A DNA stretch of 33,621 bases from a virus, in the IMG/VR virus record IMGVR_UViG_3300030450_002596, positions 1-33,621 of that record. One strand, given 5' to 3'. A program made the position numbers and the translations under genes. The notes under the pieces were generated by a model that was not told the origin of the DNA, made no database searches, and saw only the letters and a program-made list of their open reading frames with translations. Below, one piece after another: positions 1-5,281 of the stretch; positions within the stretch are counted from its first letter, which is position 1, and the number at the start of each line of letters is the position of its first letter.

Positions 1-134
1 TTGATTATAGTTTTGAATCTAGGAATAAAAAAGAAGCTATAAGTTTTATTAAAGATAATTTCAAAGATGATTATGGTCTTGAATTGGAAGATCACGAAAT
101 TATAAAATTGGAATCTGTAAAATGCGTGGATTAG
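1..134 (+). CDS. Small hypothetical protein, 3' part (variant of the 33376-33549 gene)
   Basis: The reading frame is open from base 3 to the TAG at 132-134 and encodes the last 43 residues of a protein whose complete copy lies at the right end of the window. It differs there by Leu/Ile, Ser/Ala and the C-terminus (this copy ends in CVD, the other in CEEK). The protein is small, charged and of unknown function. Its start lies outside the left edge, so it is partial only because of where the contig was opened. It belongs to the operon of tiny genes. Confidence 0.75.
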   Translation, partial: DYSFESRNKKEAISFIKDNFKDDYGLELEDHEIIKLESVKCVD

Positions 135-211
135 TTTGGATCAGTATAATTATAATTTCCGTTTGGATTTGGTATCAAATTATAAAATGGGTTATAGTTT
201 TAATAAAATAA
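122..211 (+). CDS. 29-residue single-helix membrane peptide
   Basis: An ATG at 122 opens a 29-codon frame that overlaps the end of the preceding gene by 13 bases and stops at TAA 209-211. After Met-Arg-Gly the peptide is almost entirely Ile, Val, Leu and Trp with a Lys near the middle and one at the end, as in a single transmembrane helix. No strong ribosome site precedes it (only GGA about 8 bases upstream), so translation may depend on coupling. It is missing from the right-hand copy of this locus, so it is a dispensable or recently gained or lost gene. Function unknown. Confidence 0.5.
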   Translation: MRGLVWISIIIISVWIWYQIIKWVIVLIK

Positions 212-224
212 AAAAGGAGGAGTG

Positions 225-302
225 ATGGTAATAGATATATCGTTAAATTGTTTGATCTGTATATGTGTAACTATAATTATAACTTGCTTTTTAAAAAGAT
301 AA
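225..302 (+). CDS. 25-residue membrane peptide, Cys-rich
   Basis: The ATG at 225 follows AGGAGG (215-221) at close spacing. The peptide has a short polar start, then a hydrophobic run containing four cysteines and many Ile and Val, and ends Leu-Lys-Arg, a typical inside-positive end of a membrane helix. The same coding sequence appears unchanged at 33549-33621, where it is cut by the window end. It sits in a row of similar tiny genes, each with its own ribosome site. Function unknown. Confidence 0.6.
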   Translation: MVIDISLNCLICICVTIIITCFLKR

Positions 303-316
303 AGGAATTATAAATC

Positions 317-412
317 ATGGATGAATTACTATGGAATATTGATATAATAACAGAAATAATATGTAAGATCGGATTACTTGGTGTTATATATAAATACTTA
401 ACAAAAGAATAG
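317..412 (+). CDS. 31-residue membrane-associated peptide
   Basis: The ATG at 317 is preceded by AAAGGAA about ten bases upstream and the frame stops at TAG 410-412. The peptide has an amphipathic start with two acidic residues, a hydrophobic stretch of Ile, Leu, Gly and Val with one Cys and one Lys, and a Lys-rich end. The stop lies directly against the AGGAGG of the next gene, which supports a tightly packed operon. No family recognised. Confidence 0.55.
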   Translation: MDELLWNIDIITEIICKIGLLGVIYKYLTKE

Positions 413-420
413 GAGGAGTG

Positions 421-630
421 ATGAAAATGATAAAAATCCCTTATGATGAGGGTAGATTTTTTATTGAAGATGAAGAACTATGTTATAGTTATGATGGGAC
501 ACTAGAAGATTATTGTAGTGTTCAAGACTTAACAGAAATGAGAGTTTGGGAGTATAATTCACTTGTAGATGAATTAAATAAGCACTATCCAAATTATGAT
601 ATTAAACATTTAACTGGAAGTTTTATATAA
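421..630 (+). CDS. Hypothetical acidic protein, 69 aa
   Basis: The start at 421 follows AGGAGG (411-416); a GTG at 418 would lie inside the ribosome site and is not preferred. The protein is soluble and rich in Asp, Glu and Tyr, with no signal peptide, membrane segment or Cys pair. No family recognised. The next gene's ribosome site begins right after the TAA, so the two are cotranscribed. Small acidic early proteins of phages are often host-takeover or decoy proteins, but nothing in the sequence shows that here. Confidence 0.7.
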   Translation: MKMIKIPYDEGRFFIEDEELCYSYDGTLEDYCSVQDLTEMRVWEYNSLVDELNKHYPNYDIKHLTGSFI

Positions 631-639
631 GGAGGAGTG

Positions 640-897
640 ATGAATACAATGAAAATACAAACTTATAATTACATTGATTTGAACAATAAATCCAAACAAA
701 ATGCCTTAAAAGATTTAATAATTAACTATAATTCGGATTGGATTGATTATCCTTGTAGTCAAATTAATGATTATTGTAAAGATTCTAATATAATTTTTGA
801 TATAAAGGGAAATATCATAAAAGAACATTTAAAACTAAATTCTAATGACCAAGATTTAATACCTTTAGAATGTAGAGATAATTGGGAGGAGGTGTGA
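640..897 (+). CDS. Hypothetical protein, 85 aa
   Basis: The ATG at 640 follows GGAGGAG (631-637), the same leader (GGAGGAGTGATG) as the previous gene. The protein is Asn- and Asp-rich and soluble, with two cysteines in the middle and one near the end that do not form an obvious metal site. The stop TGA (895-897) overlaps the next ATG (897), giving translational coupling. No family recognised. Confidence 0.7.
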   Translation: MNTMKIQTYNYIDLNNKSKQNALKDLIINYNSDWIDYPCSQINDYCKDSNIIFDIKGNIIKEHLKLNSNDQDLIPLECRDNWEEV

Positions 898-1118
898 TGA
901 ATACAATAAGTAACGATACAAGAATTGCTTTATTATGCGAGTTAGCACATGAGAGAGTCAAAAAAGATGGAGCAATTTATATTATAGATGATGATGGAGG
1001 AACAAGATATACCGATGATGTCCAAGATTCATTTAATGAATACTACGATTATTACGAGGGAGTTATATTAAACCATTTAGACCTTGTAGATAATCCTAAT
1101 TATAAAAAGGAGGATTAA
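897..1118 (+). CDS. Hypothetical acidic protein, 73 aa
   Basis: I place the start at ATG 897, which overlaps the previous stop as TGATGA and is preceded by GGGAGGAGG. A longer reading from TTG 882 would put the ribosome site inside the gene. The product is strongly acidic, with a DDDGG run near residue 30 and many Tyr and Asp, and has no membrane segment. A DNA-mimic role is conceivable from composition only. Its TAA overlaps the next ATG by one base. Confidence 0.65.
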   Translation: MNTISNDTRIALLCELAHERVKKDGAIYIIDDDGGTRYTDDVQDSFNEYYDYYEGVILNHLDLVDNPNYKKED

Positions 1119-1261
1119 TGAATTGTTGCGAAAGCAATATATTATTCCAATACCTGAATCAAAATAATAAAAAGGTTTATAAATGTGGTGTGTGTGAGAG
1201 GGTATATTTAATTAGACCACATCAAGATATTATAAAACAGATCAAAAAGAGCCAAAAATAA
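1118..1261 (+). CDS. Small putative zinc-binding protein, 47 aa
   Basis: The ATG at 1118 shares a base with the previous TAA and follows AAGGAGG (1108-1114). The 47-residue product has a Cys-Cys pair at residues 3-4 and a C-x2-C pair at 23-26, spaced like a minimal zinc ribbon or rubredoxin-like knuckle, with a basic C-terminus. It is the last gene of the rightward tiny-gene operon before the hairpin at 1326. Function unknown; RNA or protein binding is possible for such knuckles. Confidence 0.6.
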   Translation: MNCCESNILFQYLNQNNKKVYKCGVCERVYLIRPHQDIIKQIKKSQK

Positions 1262-1292
1262 ATACTCTCTTTCTTTATATATTTCCCTTTTA

Positions 1293-1389
1293 TTTCTATT
1301 CCCTTAGATTTAAGCTAAGAGTTTTGCCTAGAGGAATCCTATCCCCTGATTATAAAATCGGAGTGGATTCTAGGCTTTTCTATTCCCTT
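1293..1389. repeat. 13-bp exact direct repeat flanking the terminator hairpin
   Basis: TTTCTATTCCCTT occurs at 1293-1305 and again at 1377-1389, 84 bases apart. The second copy begins at the foot of the terminator hairpin. A shorter CCCTT motif recurs at 1284, 1519 and 1545, so the region is rich in this pyrimidine motif. Role unknown; a protein-binding site or a processing signal is possible. Confidence 0.5.
1326..1379 (+). terminator. Hairpin terminator of the tiny-gene operon
   Basis: GCCTAGA...AATCC (1326-1339) pairs with GGATTCTAGGC (1365-1375) with a small bulge, an inner CTGAT/ATCGG stem extends it, and TTTTC follows. It lies 65 bases after the last tiny gene and before a long gap, where a terminator is expected. 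The T-tract is short, so termination may be partial. A weaker hairpin CTTAG/CTAAG lies just upstream (about 1303-1319). Confidence 0.6.
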
Positions 1390-1676
1390 GAGTTATCGCT
1401 TTGAATATGCCTATGATTTATAAATCTTACTATAATTCACGCCTTAATTCCATTTTCGGTAGTAAGCTACCTATCAGATCAAGTTTAAGGTTCGTCTTTG
1501 ATTGTGGCTTTACTGAATCCCTTTTTGTAACCACTTTGATGATCCCCTTATGCAAAAAGTACATAATCCAAACCATAAGGGATTATATTATAAGCACTAC
1601 AATTATATTTTCCAAGTGGATTTTGAAGTTTTCATTATATTTCTCGTCTGGATTCCTACTTTGTTATATTTTTTGT
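1390..1676. other. Non-coding, hairpin-rich stretch upstream of the regulator
   Basis: No convincing gene lies here. A 110-codon frame (1401-1733) has no ribosome site, begins inside non-coding sequence and overlaps the regulator start. The DNA can fold into three neighbouring hairpins: GGTAG/CTACC at 1458-1471 with a 4-base loop, GTGG..TTAC/GTAACCAC at 1504-1534, and ATCC(C)CTTATG/CATAAGGGAT at 1542-1583. This could be a small RNA, the long 5' region of an unseen transcript, or regulator binding sites. Confidence 0.4.
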
Positions 1677-1706
1677 TTGCATTATGTAAACTTTTTATTA
1701 TATATT
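1677..1706 (+). promoter_or_regulatory. Promoter of the XRE regulator, leaderless geometry
   Basis: TTGCAT (1677-1682), an 18-base spacer and TATATT (1701-1706) form a vegetative-type promoter. Only seven bases (TACTACC) separate the -10 from ATG 1714, so transcription should begin at or within a base or two of the start codon. There is no Shine-Dalgarno sequence, so the mRNA is probably leaderless. A TGTAAAC box (1685-1691) sits in the spacer and resembles the one over the -35 at 32061-32080, a possible autoregulatory operator. Confidence 0.55.
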
Positions 1707-1713
1707 TACTACC

Positions 1714-1950
1714 ATGAAACTAAATCATTTTAATTATAAAAAACTAAAAGACAAAATAAAGCAATCTGGATTGAAGTCTAATTATATATCTGAGGTTTTA
1801 GGCTTACATAGGATTACTCTCACTTTTTATTGTACTGGTCGTAGGAAGCCACAAAAAGAAACCCTTAAAACAATAGCGAAATTATGTCGCTGTAAACTAG
1901 GAGATTTTTATGACACCCAAGAAGAATACGAAAAAAGCCGAGAACATTAA
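1714..1950 (+). CDS. XRE/Cro-type helix-turn-helix transcriptional regulator
   Basis: The 78-residue protein is little more than one Cro/CI-family HTH domain. It has a first helix with KLKDKIKQSGL, the HTH core at about residues 23-42 (YISEVLGLHRITLTFYCTG), and the family's usual helices 4-5 ending LCRCKLGDFY. It lacks the C-terminal peptidase or oligomerisation domain of CI repressors, so it is Cro-like. It overlaps the next gene by 41 bases. With no integrase present it more likely times early and late transcription than maintains lysogeny. Family assignment is firm; the target sites are inferred. Confidence 0.85.
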   Translation: MKLNHFNYKKLKDKIKQSGLKSNYISEVLGLHRITLTFYCTGRRKPQKETLKTIAKLCRCKLGDFYDTQEEYEKSREH

Positions 1951-2272
1951 TACTATTGTTCAGAATTATAATGACAGCTTGGATTTGAAAAGGCACGATC
2001 TATCTAATGGTCGGTGGTACGAATCTAAAGGCAAGTATTATATTTCTGTTACGAGTTTTGATTCTATTGTAACTAAAGGCGATAACTTTGATAATTGGTT
2101 GATGACAAATGGATTTAATGCTATCAAGATAAGAGACGAAAAGGCTTTAGCTGGAACGATTGTTCATGCTTATATAGATATGATGGTGCAAGGCGAGAAA
2201 ATAGACCTAAAGCAAGGGTTTACTTACAATGGTAGGCATTATAATTTTGGGTTGGATTCCGATGAAGAATAA
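1910..2272 (+). CDS. RecB-family (PD-(D/E)XK) nuclease, N-terminal half of a split gene
   Basis: The 120-residue product carries the first conserved block of RecB/Cas4-like exonucleases: a YISVTSF segment near residue 44, DNW near 61-63 and the GTIVH motif at 82-86, whose His helps bind metal. It then stops before the catalytic Asp and Lys, which are found in the ORF at 2503-3003. The ORF at 2262-2519 lies between the two halves and overlaps both. The start at 1910 lies inside the regulator gene. The two halves may associate, be joined by frameshifting, or be remains of an interrupted gene. Confidence 0.7.
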   Translation: MTPKKNTKKAENINTIVQNYNDSLDLKRHDLSNGRWYESKGKYYISVTSFDSIVTKGDNFDNWLMTNGFNAIKIRDEKALAGTIVHAYIDMMVQGEKIDLKQGFTYNGRHYNFGLDSDEE

Positions 2273-2519
2273 AATAGAAAAAATATATTCAAATTATAGA
2301 AATTTCGTAAAAGAAAAAAACAGACTAAAATCCATACACCAAAGATTTACCGAGAAAACAAGGCAATTTGCAGTAGAATACGCAGATAAGGTTATAGATC
2401 ACGATGGAGAGGGATTTGTAATGCACAGGGATAAAAGACCTGTTGATTTTTTCAAAAGATTATATTATGTAAAATATGAAACAAAACTAAGGATATTACC
2501 TTATGATACGAACCAGTGA
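2262..2519 (+). CDS. Intervening ORF with ligase-like motifs, inside the split nuclease
   Basis: The 85-residue product (ATG 2262, overlapping the previous stop by 11 bases) is basic and helical at first. It then has GEGFVMHRD followed about 15 residues later by YYVKYETK. That resembles motifs IV (EGxV/M) and V (KxK) of ATP-dependent DNA or RNA ligases, but the KxDG lysine and the OB domain are absent, so an intact ligase is excluded. It may be a ligase remnant, a domain insertion, or an unrelated protein with chance resemblance. It has no clear ribosome site and overlaps the next gene by 17 bases. Two +1 shifts would fuse all three ORFs. Confidence 0.5.
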   Translation: MKNKIEKIYSNYRNFVKEKNRLKSIHQRFTEKTRQFAVEYADKVIDHDGEGFVMHRDKRPVDFFKRLYYVKYETKLRILPYDTNQ

Positions 2520-3003
2520 AATAAGCAAGAGATTAATGGGATTTGAGAGGTTTTGGGAGGATTATAAGCCAACAATGTTTGCATCTGAGATACAATTACA
2601 TCATAAAGACGTGCCATTTTGTGGTACTGCTGATTTTGTAGGTATGATTACTAATCCAAAAACTGAGAAGTCTGAGATTACCTTAGTTGATTATAAAACT
2701 GGAAACCCTTATAAAGTGCATCAGATTCAGCTATCTGCTTATGCGATGATCTGGAATAAATTATTTCCCAAGTATAAAATAACAAAGGTTGCGTGTTTGC
2801 ATTTAAAAGATACTTGGATTAAAAAGCCTACATACACACTAAAGTATTATAAAATTGATTATAATTTGGTCAAGAACGCCTACGATTTATGGGTATGGAA
2901 TAATGAAAATACTAAAGGCGATCCACCCACACCAAGATTTAAGAAAGAGTTTCCACTAAAATTTAGTATAAACAAGGAGAAAACAAATGAAAGTAACATA
3001 TAA
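2503..3003 (+). CDS. RecB-family (PD-(D/E)XK) nuclease, catalytic C-terminal half
   Basis: The 166-residue product holds the remaining motifs of the RecB-type fold in order: GTAD at 41-44 (catalytic Asp), DYKTG at 63-67 (Asp-x-Lys) and QIQLSAY at 74-80. It begins ISKRLMGFERFWEDYKP, which is what would follow the GTIVH block in an intact exonuclease. A ribosome site AAGGA (about 2490) precedes ATG 2503, so it is translated as its own polypeptide. Expected role: metal-dependent exonuclease in recombination, replication or host DNA breakdown, probably with the 1910-2272 product. The stop overlaps the next gene by 17 bases. Confidence 0.75.
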   Translation: MIRTSEISKRLMGFERFWEDYKPTMFASEIQLHHKDVPFCGTADFVGMITNPKTEKSEITLVDYKTGNPYKVHQIQLSAYAMIWNKLFPKYKITKVACLHLKDTWIKKPTYTLKYYKIDYNLVKNAYDLWVWNNENTKGDPPTPRFKKEFPLKFSINKEKTNESNI

Positions 3004-3358
3004 AACGGGCAAGTTTACCGTAGAGGCTGAAGGAAGTTCAACTGAAGTATTTGAGCAGTTGGCATCTTTTGATAGCGTTTTTGGTAATTGCGTTAATAAA
3101 GCTAATGGCAGCGAAAATATTGGTTTTAGACACAGAGAAGTAGATGGAAATCATTATTATGAGTTATATGATAAAGATACATTCCACGTTCTTAAGTTTG
3201 GTAAAACTAAAAAAGACGGAAGTTTATTTCCAAGAAGGAAAGATGCTGATGGAAATTGGTTGCCAGATGGTGGTTGGGCGAAATTTGATCCCAATGCTCC
3301 AAATGTAAAGCAAGCTAAATCAGAGCCTGCTAAAGCTGATGGAGATATGCCCTTCTAA
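2987..3358 (+). CDS. Putative single-stranded DNA-binding protein (SSB-like acidic tip)
   Basis: The 123-residue protein follows a strong AAGGAG site. The N-terminus (KVTYKTGKFTVEAEG, then a helix FEQLASFDSVFG) and the central LFPRRKDADGNWLPDGGW recall a phage family used as ssDNA-binding proteins. Several members of that family, as I remember it, carry a zinc knuckle that is absent here. The last residues, DGDMPF, match the acidic tip by which bacterial SSB recruits partners (D-D-D-I-P-F type). Linker residues 100-117 are low complexity, as in SSB. Position between a nuclease and a replication-type gene fits. The fold itself is not proven by eye. Confidence 0.6.
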   Translation: MKVTYKTGKFTVEAEGSSTEVFEQLASFDSVFGNCVNKANGSENIGFRHREVDGNHYYELYDKDTFHVLKFGKTKKDGSLFPRRKDADGNWLPDGGWAKFDPNAPNVKQAKSEPAKADGDMPF

Positions 3359-3780
3359 TGAAGATAAAAATAGCCATAGAAAAAGACGGGAAGCAGTATT
3401 ATGCCGATGGTGATAAGGTATTTAGTTGGCTATTTGAAAGATACACCAAATACCAGGGGACTAAAAGAAAGGATAAAATCTTGCCTTACGACTTAAGAGT
3501 GAATAACTTTTTTGATCAGATTGCACTTGAGGGAGCTTGGCTTTCTGATATGCGTAAGGCTTTCCCTGGTATTAATATTGAGAACGAACTTGAAAAGGCA
3601 AAGGCGTGGCTCTTGTCAAATAAATCACACAAGAAAGATTTGAAGAAGTTTTGTTATAATTGGATTTCTCGTGCAAATCCTACTATGATAGCAGAAGAAG
3701 AAAAAAACGAGGGGGAAATAAAAAGAAGGCAGAAAATGGCGGAAGCCTTTAAACGCATGGAGGAAAAGTATAAAAAATGA
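3358..3780 (+). CDS. Replication-protein-like domain protein, 140 aa
   Basis: The middle of the protein (about residues 50-106) has the pattern FFDQIALEG..., AFPGINIENELEKAKAWLLSN, KKDLKKFCYNWISR. This resembles the C-terminal domain of many phage replication-organisation and primosomal proteins, where it follows a winged-helix part. Here it stands almost alone after a short N-terminal strand-rich segment. The C-terminus is a charged coiled helix. It overlaps the preceding stop by one base (TAATG) and the next start as ATGA. It may help load the host helicase, an inference from the domain only. Confidence 0.5.
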   Translation: MKIKIAIEKDGKQYYADGDKVFSWLFERYTKYQGTKRKDKILPYDLRVNNFFDQIALEGAWLSDMRKAFPGINIENELEKAKAWLLSNKSHKKDLKKFCYNWISRANPTMIAEEEKNEGEIKRRQKMAEAFKRMEEKYKK

Positions 3781-3932
3781 ATGAAGTTGATAGACTAAAA
3801 GAGCAGATGTGTGTTTTATATGAAGCTTTACAGGTAGCGAGGGAGGGGTTAAAAATTTTAGCCGACAACCCCGTTGCAGCTAAAACTATTAAGGAAATAG
3901 ACAAAATAACTAACAAAGTATTGGAGATTTAG
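3777..3932 (+). CDS. Small hypothetical helical protein, 51 aa
   Basis: The ATG at 3777 overlaps the preceding TGA in an ATGA arrangement, so translation is probably coupled. The 51-residue protein is nearly all helix (heptad-like Leu, Ala, Ile and Val with charged faces) around a central ADNP turn near residue 29. No family recognised. The non-coding structured element at 3944 follows directly. Confidence 0.6.
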   Translation: MNEVDRLKEQMCVLYEALQVAREGLKILADNPVAAKTIKEIDKITNKVLEI

Positions 3933-3943
3933 CTATATTACTA

Positions 3944-4013
3944 TGGCTACCCTTGAAGGTTTTTCCATTCCTTTCTTTCCTTCAATAGTTAATATTTTAA
4001 CTTGGGGTAGCCA
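3944..4013 (+). ncRNA. Possible three-way-junction RNA element upstream of a zinc-finger gene
   Basis: TGGCTACCC (3944-3952) pairs perfectly with GGGTAGCCA (4005-4013). Inside it TTGAAGG (3953-3959) pairs with CCTTCAA (3979-3985), and GTTAA (3988-3992) pairs with TTAAC (3997-4001) across a 4-base loop. All three stems are compatible at once and give a cloverleaf-like three-way junction of 70 bases. It ends seven bases before ATG 4021, which has no good ribosome site apart from the GGGG buried in the closing stem. It may control translation of that gene or be a processed RNA. It is not a tRNA: no T-arm consensus and no proper anticodon arm. Confidence 0.5.
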
Positions 4014-4020
4014 CCTTTCT

Positions 4021-4224
4021 ATGTATGGAATAATCAAACAATTACCCCGAAGTGAAATTACTTGTCAGATGTGCAAGGATTATAAAATTACCGCCAAAAG
4101 ATTTATTTATAGAACATTTGAAATTTTACCAAAAACTCCATCAGAAGATCTTGTTATATGTGAACCCTGTGCGATTAGAGAGTATGGCAATAAAAAGAAA
4201 TTTAAGGAAGTGTTTAATAAGTGA
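4021..4224 (+). CDS. Small zinc-finger-like protein, 67 aa
   Basis: I use ATG 4021; the longer frame from 3943 would run through the structured element. The protein has two C-x2-C pairs, CQMC near residue 15 and CEPC near residue 50, about 30 residues apart and separated by a basic helix, as in small treble-clef or zinc-ribbon proteins. It is basic and probably binds nucleic acid or protein. Its TGA overlaps the GTG start of the next gene. Confidence 0.6.
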   Translation: MYGIIKQLPRSEITCQMCKDYKITAKRFIYRTFEILPKTPSEDLVICEPCAIREYGNKKKFKEVFNK

Positions 4225-4694
4225 CAGACCCTAGAGATTCTTTTAAAGAGGATTTAGAGGTCGGCAAAATTGCTGAAGAATATATATTAAAGGGAATTAG
4301 AAAGAAATACCCAAAGGCTAAAATAATGGAGGGGTATTTTAAAGAGTATGACATTATAATTCCAGAGATAAATCAGACTGTGGAAGTTAAGCAAGACAAA
4401 AAATCTCTTTATACTGGAAATTATGTTATAGAAGTCTCCTTTGGTGGAAAACAATCAGCATTATCTACCACCACCGCAGATTGGTGGGTGTTTTATGATG
4501 GGGAGTGCGAGGTTTGGATCAAACCAGACAATATTTGGAAGGCTGTTAAGGGCTTGCCAATAAGAGAATTTGTAGGGAATGGAGATAGTAAGTCTAAAAG
4601 TGCTTATCTATGTCCAAAAGAGTATATTAGAATACAAGCAAGTAAAATAAGAGAGGTTAATTATGAGAGAACAAATGGAAAAACAATATCCTGA
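4221..4694 (+). CDS. PD-(D/E)XK nuclease-like protein, 157 aa
   Basis: Start is GTG 4221, overlapping the preceding TGA. The N-terminal part matches the PD-(D/E)XK core: helix with Glu20 (GKIAEEYI), then Asp44 in EYDIIIPE, then Glu55-x-Lys57 in VEVKQD. After the core come SALSTTTADWWVFYD, the strand typical of restriction-type and resolvase folds, and a longer C-terminal part. Length suits a Holliday-junction or restriction-like endonuclease of a phage. The substrate cannot be read from sequence. It overlaps the next gene by 32 bases. Confidence 0.65.
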   Translation: MTDPRDSFKEDLEVGKIAEEYILKGIRKKYPKAKIMEGYFKEYDIIIPEINQTVEVKQDKKSLYTGNYVIEVSFGGKQSALSTTTADWWVFYDGECEVWIKPDNIWKAVKGLPIREFVGNGDSKSKSAYLCPKEYIRIQASKIREVNYERTNGKTIS

Positions 4695-5013
4695 ATGTAC
4701 AAATGAATTATTGGATAATTTTGATAAAGCTTATAGTTTATGGTGTCGTAAACAGCACGATTACGGAGACTCTAATATCAGGCTGGGACTTGATCTAACT
4801 CCTTCCTCATCCGAATACTCGCACAACAACAGACTAGCCCAGCTTGGTATTGTTATTAGGATGCACGACAAACTTAGTAGATTAATGAACCTATATAAAA
4901 AAGACAAAGTGGATTCTTCTGCTGTTAATGAATCAATAGAAGATACTTGTATAGATGTGATGAATTATGCAAATATGTTAATGGTCTTAAGGAGCGGTAA
5001 ATGGAGCAAGTAA
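4663..5013 (+). CDS. DUF1599 / nucleotide modification associated domain 1 (Nmad1) protein
   Basis: The 116-residue helical protein contains the family's features: QHDYGDSN near residue 31, a conserved helix with RLAQLGIVIRMHDKLSRL (58-75) and ESIEDTCIDVMNYANM (90-105). Family members are encoded by many phages and are linked by gene neighbourhood to modified nucleotides, with an all-alpha pyrophosphatase-like architecture. It may act on nucleotide pools. No thymidylate synthase or kinase partner is present in this window. The start at 4663 has GAGAGG upstream. The end touches the next gene (TAATG). Confidence 0.7.
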   Translation: MREQMEKQYPECTNELLDNFDKAYSLWCRKQHDYGDSNIRLGLDLTPSSSEYSHNNRLAQLGIVIRMHDKLSRLMNLYKKDKVDSSAVNESIEDTCIDVMNYANMLMVLRSGKWSK

Positions 5014-5273
5014 TGAATTGCAATATATGTGATTCTGAAATAGAGCAAGAGAATGGAGATATAATTGGGAATTTTGGAATATGTCCAGTTGCTTTCTGCG
5101 TGTGGTGTATTTCCTCAATGACAGATATGGTTATTCAGCTACAAGGATTTGATGATATAGATGCCTTAGAGGAAAGGATAGAGATGCTGAAAGAAGAACA
5201 ATCCGATTCTTGCGAAACTTGTCACAATAAAGTATATAAAGTCTGTAATTGTAAGCCAGTTGTTAATAAATAG
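5013..5273 (+). CDS. Small Cys-rich putative zinc-binding protein, 86 aa
   Basis: Two in-frame starts are possible, 5001 and 5013, each with a GGAG site. I prefer 5013 because the product then begins MNCNICDSEI, the usual start of a zinc-ribbon protein, and shares TAATG with the gene before. Cys pairs occur near residues 3-6 and 24-32 (CPVAFCVWC), and a second cluster lies at the C-terminus (CETC, CNC), separated by a helix rich in Glu. Two metal sites are likely. Function unknown. Confidence 0.6.
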   Translation: MNCNICDSEIEQENGDIIGNFGICPVAFCVWCISSMTDMVIQLQGFDDIDALEERIEMLKEEQSDSCETCHNKVYKVCNCKPVVNK

Positions 5274-5281
5274 GAGAATAA

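Larger units (their letters stand above)
1..297. repeat. Left copy of imperfect terminal redundancy (matches 33413-33621)
   Basis: Bases 1-126 match 33413-33538 with three substitutions (78, 114, 116). Bases 225-297 match 33549-33621 exactly. Between them the left copy carries about 90 extra bases that encode a 29-residue membrane peptide absent from the right copy. This is what a circular genome or concatemer opened inside an operon would give, but the two ends come from different sequence variants. A real imperfect tandem duplication is the alternative. Confidence 0.85.

Noticed and set aside
882-896. Start of the 73-residue gene at TTG 882
   Set aside because: This extension is the ribosome site itself (GGGAGGAGG); ATG 897 is coupled to the preceding stop.
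1401-1733. 110-residue hydrophobic ORF before the XRE regulator
   Set aside because: No ribosome site, runs through several hairpins and across the regulator promoter and start, and its composition is that of translated AT-rich non-coding DNA.
2229-2519. Upstream GTG or ATG starts of the intervening ORF before 2262
   Set aside because: They overlap the first nuclease half more deeply without a ribosome site. ATG 2262 overlaps the stop by only 11 bases.
3944-4013. tRNA-like cloverleaf
   Set aside because: The acceptor-like stem and length are suggestive, but there is no T-arm consensus, no anticodon arm of the right size and the third arm is missing, so it is treated as a structured RNA element, not a tRNA.
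3943-4224. Longer reading of the zinc-finger gene from ATG 3943
   Set aside because: Would translate the whole three-way-junction element. ATG 4021 gives a compact protein with the two Cys pairs.
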